DNA from: Rhizobiaceae bacterium UBA1291
Lineage (GTDB): Bacteria > Pseudomonadota > Alphaproteobacteria > Rhizobiales > Rhizobiaceae
Assembly (NCBI GenBank): GCA_002307905.1
Contig: DBUL01000239.1
Coordinates: forward strand, 3,554 to 9,140
Length of the DNA stretch: 5,587 nt
Direction of reading: 5' to 3'
In this document: in pieces, positions 1-4,654 of the stretch
How the letters are laid out: each line of letters begins with the position of its first letter
Position numbering within the stretch: position 1 is the stretch's first letter
Notes under the pieces: model-generated
Database searches by the model: none
What the model was told of the DNA's origin: nothing
The model's input: only the letters and a program-made list of their open reading frames with translations
Translations under genes and position numbers: made by a program

Positions 1-681
1 ATCGCACCGGACCCGGCCGACGGACGAAGCCAGCGTCTGTGCCTCACCGACAAGGGGAGGACCGAATTTGGGACTCTGGCCGAGCTCTCCCGCAGCCAGT
101 TGCGCCAGATGGTGGCGCCGCTCGGCCCGGCCGAACTGGCTGCCCTCGTCGAGGCAATGGCCACCATCACCCGCCTGATCGAGCCCGGCGCTAGCGCCCA
201 CGCCACCCCGGTCCTGCGTCCGCACCGTCCGGGCGACCTCGGCTGGATGATCCAGTCGCAGACCGAGTTCTATGTCGGCACATTTGGCTGGAACGGGCGC
301 TTCGAGGCGCTGGTCAGCCAGGTCGCCGCCGATTTCCTCGAGCGCTGCGACGCAAGACGCGATCATTGCTGGATCGCCGAGCGCGCCGGCATCCGCATCG
401 GCTCGGTCATTGTGATGGACGGCGGCGACGACATCGCCAAGCTCAGAATGCTCTATGTCGACGGATCGTCCCGCGGTCTTGGTCTCGGCAAGCTTCTGGT
501 CGAGCAATGCGTGCACTTCGCCCGCAATGCCGGCTACCGCCAGCTCACTCTGTGGACCAACGACATCCTGCATACGGCCCGCCACATCTACGTCGCCGCG
601 GGCTTCCGGCTCGTCGCCGAGGAAAGGCACACGATGTTCGGACCTGAACTCAACGGTCAGACCTGGACGCTTGACCTCTGA
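1..681 (+). CDS. MarR-type regulator / GNAT N-acetyltransferase fusion protein, 5'-truncated by the window
   Basis: The reading frame is open from the first base to the TGA at 679-681, giving 226 visible residues; the true start lies upstream. The first 55 or so residues look like the end of a MarR domain: a wing with D-G-R, the LTDKGR strand and turn (about residues 16-21), then a long helix (LAALVEAMATITRLI). A GNAT domain follows after a short linker. Its motif A, SRGLGLGKLL near bases 466-500, matches the acetyl-CoA pyrophosphate-binding R-x-x-G-x-G/A signature, and a helix and the strand LTLWTN come next. The C-terminal YVAAGFRLV is the usual GNAT motif B. Proteins with this order are known as bifunctional HTH regulator/GNAT acetyltransferases. 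The acetylated substrate cannot be read from the sequence. An ATG or TTG inside the frame (for example at 100) could be taken as a start, but the MarR homology upstream argues against it. The gene converges on hxlR with a 12-bp gap. Confidence 0.88.
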   Translation: MAPDPADGRSQRLCLTDKGRTEFGTLAELSRSQLRQMVAPLGPAELAALVEAMATITRLIEPGASAHATPVLRPHRPGDLGWMIQSQTEFYVGTFGWNGRFEALVSQVAADFLERCDARRDHCWIAERAGIRIGSVIVMDGGDDIAKLRMLYVDGSSRGLGLGKLLVEQCVHFARNAGYRQLTLWTNDILHTARHIYVAAGFRLVAEERHTMFGPELNGQTWTLDL

Positions 682-693
682 CGGCAGAAGACC

Positions 694-1098
694 TCAGGCG
701 TTGCGCTCGTCGAAGCTACGGCGGGCATCCTTTACGGACAGATAGTTGACCTCCGCCCATTCGAGCAGCACGCAGAGCGCCTTGAACAGCGAATGCCCGA
801 GATCCGTCAGGCGATATTCGACGCTTGGCGGCTTGGTCGGAAACACGGTGCGCAGGACATAGCCGTCGCGCTCCAGGTCGCGCAATGTCTGCGTCAGCAT
901 GCGCTGCGAAATGTCCGGCACCAGCCGCCTCAGTTCGCCGAAACGATAGGGCTTCTCCGCCAGCGCCAGCAGCAGCAGAGTCGACCATTTGCCACCAATG
1001 TGATCGATCACCGTGCGCACCGGGCAGTTCTCAAGCTTGGGTCCGTCACCCCCGTATCCGGCGATCTTTTCCTCAAAACGAGTAATGGCGACAGTCAT
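694..1098 (-). CDS. HxlR-family winged-helix transcriptional regulator (YtfH-like)
   Basis: This 134-residue cytoplasmic DNA-binding protein has the normal HxlR length. Family hallmarks are the N-terminal [15 protein letters not shown] (from Cys25), the [30 protein letters not shown] recognition-helix region (about 52-81), the wing with [12 protein letters not shown] (90-101), and a C-terminal dimerisation helix. The ATG at 1096-1098 has an AGGGAA ribosome site five bases upstream (plus-strand 1104-1109). There are only two cysteines, Cys25 before helix 1 and Cys109 in the C-terminal helix. In the relatives YodB and HypR, cysteines in comparable regions sense quinones, aldehydes or disulfide stress, so redox sensing is likely but inferred. 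It is divergent from a qorB-like gene, as ytfH is from ytfG/qorB in E. coli, and probably represses that gene and itself through the palindrome at 1172-1194. Confidence 0.93.
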   Translation of the reverse strand: MTVAITRFEEKIAGYGGDGPKLENCPVRTVIDHIGGKWSTLLLLALAEKPYRFGELRRLVPDISQRMLTQTLRDLERDGYVLRTVFPTKPPSVEYRLTDLGHSLFKALCVLLEWAEVNYLSVKDARRSFDERNA

Positions 1099-1103
1099 GG
1101 CGG
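1099..1103 (-). other. Spacer between the hxlR ribosome site and its start codon
   Basis: The minus strand reads AGGGAA (plus-strand 1104-1109), five bases, then ATG. This supports the start at 1098 for the HxlR regulator. Confidence 0.5.
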
Positions 1104-1139
1104 TTCCCTAAAGGTAAGGTGGGCACCAAAAACTGCCTT

Positions 1140-1168
1140 CTTTACAAGCGCCGGTCAATCTCCAATCT
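1140..1168 (+). promoter_or_regulatory. Putative sigma-70 promoter of the qorB-like gene
   Basis: CTTTAC (1140-1145), a 17-base spacer and CAATCT (1163-1168) match the rhizobial housekeeping consensus CTTGAC-N17-CTATAT at 9 of 12 positions. The expected start point is near 1175, inside or at the edge of the palindrome at 1172-1194, which suits repression by the divergent HxlR protein. The call comes from inspection only. Confidence 0.4.
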
Positions 1169-1171
1169 AGT

Positions 1172-1194
1172 GCAACTCTCATTTTGAGAGCAGC
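1172..1194. promoter_or_regulatory. Palindromic candidate operator for the HxlR regulator
   Basis: CTCTCA (1176-1181), TTT, TGAGAG (1185-1190) is a perfect 6-bp inverted repeat with a 3-base spacer. It extends by a further matching GC/GC pair beyond two mismatches on each side. It is the strongest dyad in the hxlR/qorB divergent region and overlaps the expected qorB transcription start. HxlR proteins bind as dimers to short dyads of this kind, so autogenous and divergent repression is a reasonable inference. Confidence 0.5.
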
Positions 1195-1225
1195 TATTCG
1201 TTCGGCAGCACCTGCCGCCATCGCC

Positions 1226-1234
1226 AAAGGAAAG
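1226..1234 (+). promoter_or_regulatory. Ribosome binding site that decides the qorB start
   Basis: AAAGGAAAG lies just before the ATG at 1238, with AAGGA six bases from the start codon. It favours this ATG over the in-frame TTG at 1184. Confidence 0.7.
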
Positions 1235-1237
1235 ACC

Positions 1238-2119
1238 ATGAGCAAGATCCTCGTCACCGGCGCCGCCGGCCATCTCGGCCGCCTCATCATCAAGCACCTG
1301 ATCGAAAGCCAGAAGCTTAGCCCGTCAGACATCGTCGCCGGCAGCCGCGACACCGCCAAGCTCGCCGACCTGGCGGCCCTCGGCTTGGAAACGCGCCGCG
1401 TCGATTTCGACGACAAGGCCTCGCTCGAAGTCGCGTTTTCCGGTATCGACCGCCTTCTGATCGTCTCCACCGACGAACTCGCCACCCCGGGCAAGCGCCT
1501 CGCACAGCACAGCGCTGCCGTCGAGGCCGCCAAGGCCGCCGGCGTCGGGCGCATCTTCTACACCTCGATGCCGCAGCCGGACGATTCGGAGATCACCTTC
1601 AAGGGCGATCATCTCGGAACCGAACAGGCGATCAAGGCCTCCAGCCTCGCCTACACCATCTTCCGCAACGGCTGGTACATGGAGAACCTGTTCATGAGCC
1701 TGCCCCAGGCGCTCGCCAGCGGCCATTGGTACACCTCGGCCGGCAATGGCCGAATCGCCCACATCGCCCGCGAAGACATTGCCCGCGCCATTGCCGCAGG
1801 CCTCGCCAAACCGGCAGAAGGCAACGCGATCTACACGCTGACCGGAGAGAAGACCTATACGACGGAAGAAATCGCCGCGCTGGTGCGCGACGTGACCGGC
1901 AAGCCGCTCACCGTCGTCAACCTGACCGATGCTGAGCTTGCGCAAGGCATGACCGCCGCCGGCGTGCCAGCGCCCTTCATCCCGACCTTCGTGTCCTTCG
2001 ACGCCAATACGCGCGAAGGCAAGATCGCCATGGCGACGGCCGACGCCGAGACCCTGTCGGGCGTCAAGCGCGTGTCGCTGAAGGACTTCCTCGAAGCCAA
2101 CAAGGCCGCCATCGGCTGA
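1238..2119 (+). CDS. qorB: QorB/NmrA-type NAD(P)H:quinone oxidoreductase-like atypical SDR
   Basis: The product has 293 residues; E. coli QorB has 286. The N-terminus KILVTGAAGHLG (3-14) carries the GxxGxxG dinucleotide-binding loop of a Rossmann fold. Arg37 in the AGSRD segment after strand 2 sits where NADPH-preferring members contact the 2'-phosphate. The FRNGWYMEN block (about 145-153) and the NLTDAELAQGMTAAGVP segment match QorB/YtfG as I remember it. There is no clear YxxxK catalytic pair, as expected for NmrA-like atypical SDRs. The protein should be soluble and reduce quinones with NADPH, though the exact substrate is unproven. The ATG at 1238 is chosen because AAAGGAAAG (1226-1234) precedes it; a TTG at 1184 in the same frame would add 18 unrelated residues and cut through the palindromic operator. 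The HxlR-family gene upstream is divergent and is the probable repressor. Confidence 0.92.
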   Translation: MSKILVTGAAGHLGRLIIKHLIESQKLSPSDIVAGSRDTAKLADLAALGLETRRVDFDDKASLEVAFSGIDRLLIVSTDELATPGKRLAQHSAAVEAAKAAGVGRIFYTSMPQPDDSEITFKGDHLGTEQAIKASSLAYTIFRNGWYMENLFMSLPQALASGHWYTSAGNGRIAHIAREDIARAIAAGLAKPAEGNAIYTLTGEKTYTTEEIAALVRDVTGKPLTVVNLTDAELAQGMTAAGVPAPFIPTFVSFDANTREGKIAMATADAETLSGVKRVSLKDFLEANKAAIG

Positions 2120-2129
2120 CGAGCCCCCC

Positions 2130-2165
2130 GGGCGGGACCGCCCAGCGCGCGGAACCGCCTTCCGC
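2130..2165. terminator. Tandem GC-rich hairpins between convergent qorB and pdxJ
   Basis: Two inverted repeats fill most of the 48-bp gap between the two stop codons. GGGCGGGACCGCCC (2130-2143) folds as a 5-bp stem with a 4-base loop. GCGGAA-CCGCC-TTCCGC (2149-2165, stem arms 2149-2154 and 2160-2165) is a perfect 6-bp stem. Neither is followed by a T-run on either strand, so they are not textbook intrinsic terminators. They may work as bidirectional or Rho-assisted ends. Confidence 0.4.
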
Positions 2166-2167
2166 CG

Positions 2168-2920
2168 TCAGATCGTCTGGCCGCAGGCATGGCGAAAACG
2201 GCGTACCGTTTCCGCCATGCCGAACTCCAGCGCATCGGCCGTCAGGCCGTGGCCGATCGACACCTCGGCCAGCTTCGGAATGCGCTTGATGAGGGCCGGA
2301 AGATTGGCGACTGTCAGGTCGTGGCCGGCATTGATGCCGAGACCGACGGAAAGCGCGGCATCGGCCGTGCGGCCGAGACGGTCGATCTCTTTGGCAGCCT
2401 TGTCCGGATTGCCGTAGCAACCGCCATAGGGGCCGGTATAAAGCTCGATCCGGTCGGCGCCCGTCTCGCGCGCCTGTTTCACCGCCTCGGCATTGCCGTC
2501 GCCGTCGGCAAACAGCGAAACGCGCATGCCCCTGCCCTTCAGCCGCGAGACGACTTCGGTCAGGAACGACCGGTTCCTGCCGAAGTCCCAGCCATGGTCC
2601 GAGGTCGCCTGGCTCGGATCGTCGGGCACCAGCGTCACCTGCTCCGGCTCGGTCGCCTCGCACAGCGCCAGGAATTCCTCGGTCGGATAGCCCTCGATAT
2701 TGAATTCGGCTTGCGGAAACGCGTCGTCGATCAGCGCCCGCAGAACGGGAAGGTCGGAAAACCGGATATGCCGCTGATCGGGACGCGGATGCACCGTTAG
2801 ACCACTCGCGCCGGCTTCGAGCGCGATGCGACCGAGATGGGCGACGTCCGGCCAGGGCAAATCCCGGCGGTTGCGCAGCATGGCAATGGCGTTGAGGTTG
2901 ACGGAGAGCTTGGCGGGCAT
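2168..2920 (-). CDS. pdxJ: Pyridoxine 5'-phosphate synthase
   Basis: The product is 250 residues, a normal length for this cytosolic TIM-barrel enzyme. PdxJ condenses 1-deoxy-xylulose 5-phosphate with 3-amino-1-hydroxyacetone phosphate to pyridoxine 5'-phosphate in DXP-dependent vitamin B6 synthesis. Visible active-site elements are HPRPDQRHI (His44, Arg46, His51, matching E. coli His45, Arg47, His52), [10 protein letters not shown] (Glu75, like Glu72), IELYTG (like Glu153), INAGHDLT (like His193) and SIGHGL near the end. The first motif reads [13 protein letters not shown] instead of the usual VNIDHIATLRNAR, so Asp11 and His12 of E. coli become Asn10 and Ala11. The ATG at 2920 is chosen because homology begins there and a promoter lies 40 bases upstream. 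The frame stays open to 3121, but those 67 codons resemble nothing in the family. The gene is monocistronic here and converges on qorB. Confidence 0.95.
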   Translation of the reverse strand: MPAKLSVNLNAIAMLRNRRDLPWPDVAHLGRIALEAGASGLTVHPRPDQRHIRFSDLPVLRALIDDAFPQAEFNIEGYPTEEFLALCEATEPEQVTLVPDDPSQATSDHGWDFGRNRSFLTEVVSRLKGRGMRVSLFADGDGNAEAVKQARETGADRIELYTGPYGGCYGNPDKAAKEIDRLGRTADAALSVGLGINAGHDLTVANLPALIKRIPKLAEVSIGHGLTADALEFGMAETVRRFRHACGQTI

Positions 2921-2959
2921 ACGGCAGTATCCATGAGGGGTGGCATTCGTCCGATCACC

Positions 2960-2988
2960 ATTTAGGCGATCGCGAAGAGGAAGGCCAA
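2960..2988 (-). promoter_or_regulatory. Putative sigma-70 promoter of pdxJ
   Basis: On the minus strand TTGGCC (plus 2983-2988), 17 bases, then CTAAAT (plus 2960-2965). CTAAAT matches the rhizobial -10 element CTATAT at 5 of 6 positions and TTGGCC matches TTGACA at 4 of 6. Transcription would start near 2953 and leave a leader of about 33 bases before the ATG at 2920, consistent with the chosen pdxJ start. Confidence 0.4.
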
Positions 2989-3194
2989 CGAGAATCACAC
3001 ATGCTTTCATTGAGGAAACTGATGGATGGACCGCGCTCCCTCTCCGACTTGTCTTGCGAACCATCCCTCTGTGGCCTTGACGGCCTCTTGCGATCGATGC
3101 GCCGCGCTTTCCGCCGGGCATTCCTCAGGCTCCCTCGGCTCGACAATCGCGTTTGCCAAACCGGATCAAGCCGACTACTCTGAATTTCACAAAT
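2989..3194. other. Noncoding divergent region between pdxJ and the MerR-LuxR regulator
   Basis: No protein-coding segment is convincing here. Short open frames on both strands (for example 3001-3183 plus and the upstream extension of pdxJ to 3121 minus) have low-complexity, Arg/Leu-rich translations with no recognisable domain. No tRNA or other structured RNA was recognised. The right part holds a weak candidate promoter for the downstream gene and leads into the palindrome at 3203-3225. Confidence 0.5.
3153..3181 (+). promoter_or_regulatory. Weak candidate promoter of the MerR-LuxR regulator
   Basis: TTGCCA (3153-3158), 17 bases, TACTCT (3176-3181). The -35 matches TTGACA at 5 of 6 positions, but the -10 keeps only the first two and last bases of TATAAT. 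The predicted start near 3188 would put both CTG-N3-CAG dyads immediately downstream, where a bound protein would block transcription. Confidence 0.25.
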
Positions 3195-3225
3195 CTGTTG
3201 CAGCCCAACCTGAAACAGGTTGAGC
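3195..3225. promoter_or_regulatory. 17-bp perfect palindrome plus a second overlapping dyad in the regulator leader
   Basis: CAACCTGAAACAGGTTG (3206-3222) has perfect 7-bp arms around AAA and gains a further GC/GC pair beyond one mismatch (3203-3225). A smaller dyad, CTGTTGCAG (3195-3203), lies just upstream. Its centre is 15 bases from that of CTGAAACAG (3210-3218), and the two copies also pair with each other with one mismatch in nine. The site ends seven bases before the in-frame ATG at 3229, or about 100 bases before the ATG at 3322. It could be the operator of the regulator itself or an RNA hairpin in its leader; the sequence does not decide between them. Confidence 0.5.
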
Positions 3226-3321
3226 GGCATGGGCGTCTGGGAGGATGCGCCAAACCGGTCTCCGCACATATGGGGATCCTCGAATATCGCAGACTTGATG
3301 CAACGCTGGACGGGGGAGGTC

Positions 3322-4014
3322 ATGGCGGACGGATCGGAATATCTGCAGGTCGACAGTCAGCGGGCCGACGGCACACCAGCCGATGCCATATACCTACCCG
3401 ACATCCCCCTGCCCCGCGACATCCCTGAAGAACCGGTCCCCATCGCCGACATGGCCGAGATCTTCGGCGTCACCCACCGCACCCTTCATTTTTACGAGGA
3501 AAAGGGCCTGATCTCCGCCAGACGCATCGGCCTGATGCGCGTCTACGGCCGCAGGGACATTGCCCGCATGGCACTGATCAACGCCTGCCGCGAGGTCGGA
3601 ATGCCAGTCGCGGGCATCCAGGACCTGATGGATTCGCTGAAATCCGCCCAATCCAAAGCCGAGGCCAACGAAATTTTCGAAGAAGCGCTTCTTGCCCGCA
3701 AGCGCGAGCTAACGGCCGGTCTCTCGGCGATCCACCGCCAACTGCAGCAACTGGCCTCCCTCCTGTCGCACGACGTTATCGATGGACAGTCCGGGCCCAC
3801 GGTCGCGCGCGACACGTTCTCATTGACCGACCTCGAGCACCGCTGCCTCGAATTGATGGCCGAAGGCTATGCGCCGCTGCGTGTCGCACGTGCCCTGAAG
3901 CTGACCAGCTCGCAAATCTCGGCGCTTGAGGCGACGATCATAAGCAAGCTTGAGGCCAATAACCGCTTTCAGGCTGTCGCCAAGGCGGTCCTGTTCGGCG
4001 TCGTCGCCTCGTGA
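3322..4014 (+). CDS. Hybrid regulator: N-terminal MerR-type HTH plus C-terminal LuxR/GerE-type HTH
   Basis: From the ATG at 3322 the product has 230 residues. After a Pro- and Asp-rich leader of about 38 residues comes a MerR domain (39-105): PIADMAEIFGVTHRTLHFYEEKGLI, then RVYGRRDIARMALINACREVGMPVAGIQDLMD. A charged helix (107-149, probably a dimerising coiled coil) follows. The C-terminal 63 residues (166-228) fit the LuxR/GerE pattern: LTDLEHRCLELMAEG, RVARALKLTSSQISALEA and IISKLEANNRFQAVAKAVLFGVV, with the conserved KL...NR...AV...G landmarks. No effector-binding domain with metal-binding cysteines is visible. The start is uncertain. ATG 3322 has GGGGGAGG at 3312-3319, though very close; the frame also has an ATG at 3229 and a TTG at 3220 inside the palindrome. 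The signal and target are unknown. The DUF4405 gene 97 bp downstream on the same strand is a possible target or partner. Confidence 0.85.
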   Translation: MADGSEYLQVDSQRADGTPADAIYLPDIPLPRDIPEEPVPIADMAEIFGVTHRTLHFYEEKGLISARRIGLMRVYGRRDIARMALINACREVGMPVAGIQDLMDSLKSAQSKAEANEIFEEALLARKRELTAGLSAIHRQLQQLASLLSHDVIDGQSGPTVARDTFSLTDLEHRCLELMAEGYAPLRVARALKLTSSQISALEATIISKLEANNRFQAVAKAVLFGVVAS

Positions 4015-4098
4015 AAATTGAAATTCGTCAAACATGACAAGGATTTAACGGGACACGCAAGCGTCGGCGGCCTAATTGGGACGTGTACTGAACAAATC

Positions 4099-4103
4099 AA
4101 GGG
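4099..4103 (+). promoter_or_regulatory. Ribosome binding site that decides the DUF4405 start
   Basis: AAGGG stands eight bases before the ATG at 4112. It favours that ATG over the in-frame TTG at 4076, which has no ribosome site and would add 12 residues with no family resemblance. Confidence 0.6.
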
Positions 4104-4111
4104 TCACTCCC

Positions 4112-4615
4112 ATGCCTGCCTACCTCGCCCGTTACGCTACCCCTTTGACGACCGGCCTCTTCATGGTCTCGCTCGTCTCCGGCGTCGCGCTCTTCTTCCA
4201 CTTCGGCTCCGCCGCCTTTCACAGCATGCACGAATGGCTGAGCATGGTGCTGATCCTGCCATTCGTCCTTCACATCTGGAAAAACTGGCGCCCGTTCCTC
4301 TCCTATTTCAAGCGGCTGCCGATGGCGATCGCGCTCGGTGTCTCGCTTGTCGCCGGCCTCGTCTTCGCCTGGCCGGCCATCACCGGCACGGCAACCGGCA
4401 CCAATCCGCAGGTCGCGATGATCCAGCTCGTGACCAAGGGCACGCCGGCCCAGATAGCCCCGCTCCTGGGCCAGTCGGAAGAATCCTTGATCGCCACGCT
4501 TAAGGAAAAGGGCTTCACCGCGGCTGAGACCGGCAAGTCGCTGGTCGACATTGCCACAGCCTCTGGCAAGGGCGAGCGCGACGTTGTCATGACCCTTGCC
4601 ATGGTGAAACAGTAA
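4112..4615 (+). CDS. DUF4405-type membrane protein with a soluble C-terminal helical domain
   Basis: The product has 167 residues and three predicted hydrophobic helices, at about 11-30, 42-57 and 71-90. The first two with their loops carry the DUF4405 pattern: histidines at 30, 37, 40 and 54 in GVALFFHFG, HSMHEWLS and LHIWKNWRPFL. Paired histidines in small integral membrane proteins of this sort suggest heme or quinone binding, as in cytochrome b-like proteins, but that is inferred. Lys57, Arg60, Lys67 and Arg68 between helices 2 and 3 point to a cytoplasmic loop, so residues 95-167 should be periplasmic. That tail is helical and ends with GKSLVDIATASGKGERDVVM, which resembles SL-x-EIA-x-x-x-G helical repeats. 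The physiological role is unknown. It lies 97 bp after the MerR-LuxR gene with its own ribosome site; no good promoter was found in the gap, so co-transcription is possible. Confidence 0.82.
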   Translation: MPAYLARYATPLTTGLFMVSLVSGVALFFHFGSAAFHSMHEWLSMVLILPFVLHIWKNWRPFLSYFKRLPMAIALGVSLVAGLVFAWPAITGTATGTNPQVAMIQLVTKGTPAQIAPLLGQSEESLIATLKEKGFTAAETGKSLVDIATASGKGERDVVMTLAMVKQ

Positions 4616-4625
4616 AGGCCACGGC

Positions 4626-4654
4626 AGACGCTCACCTGACGATGGTGAGCGTCT
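4626..4654. terminator. Strong 11-bp hairpin over the helicase stop codon, likely a shared bidirectional terminator
   Basis: AGACGCTCACC (4626-4636), a 7-base loop and GGTGAGCGTCT (4644-4654) form a perfect 11-bp stem. It starts 10 bases after the DUF4405 stop and contains the last codons and stop (4632-4634) of the convergent helicase gene. There is no long T-run on either side (the minus strand reaches only CCTTTAC), so efficiency as an intrinsic terminator is uncertain. The position between converging genes makes termination the best explanation. Confidence 0.6.

Noticed and set aside
1325..1945. 206-codon minus-strand open frame opposite qorB
   Set aside because: It is antisense to a gene with clear Rossmann and QorB motifs. 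Its Gly/Asp-rich translation is typical of shadow frames in GC-rich DNA.
2189..2800. 203-codon plus-strand open frame opposite pdxJ
   Set aside because: It lies wholly antisense to a well-supported pdxJ. Its translation has no domain and reflects the high GC content and codon bias of the opposite strand.
2921..3121. N-terminal extension of pdxJ by 67 residues
   Set aside because: The frame is open, but PdxJ homology starts at the ATG at 2920, a candidate promoter lies inside the extension, and the added residues are unlike the family.
3001..3183. Small plus-strand open frame of 60 codons between pdxJ and the regulator
   Set aside because: It has no ribosome site worth noting, an Arg/Leu-rich translation and no recognisable domain.
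3206..3222. Palindrome considered as a classical LuxR-type lux box
   Set aside because: Lux boxes are about 18-20 bp with CTG and CAG separated by roughly 10-12 bases. Here the separation is three bases, and no autoinducer-binding domain or synthase is present in the window.
4027..4038. GTCA-AACA-TGAC inverted repeat downstream of the regulator
   Set aside because: Four-base arms are common by chance, no T-run follows, and it matches no promoter or operator that I know of.
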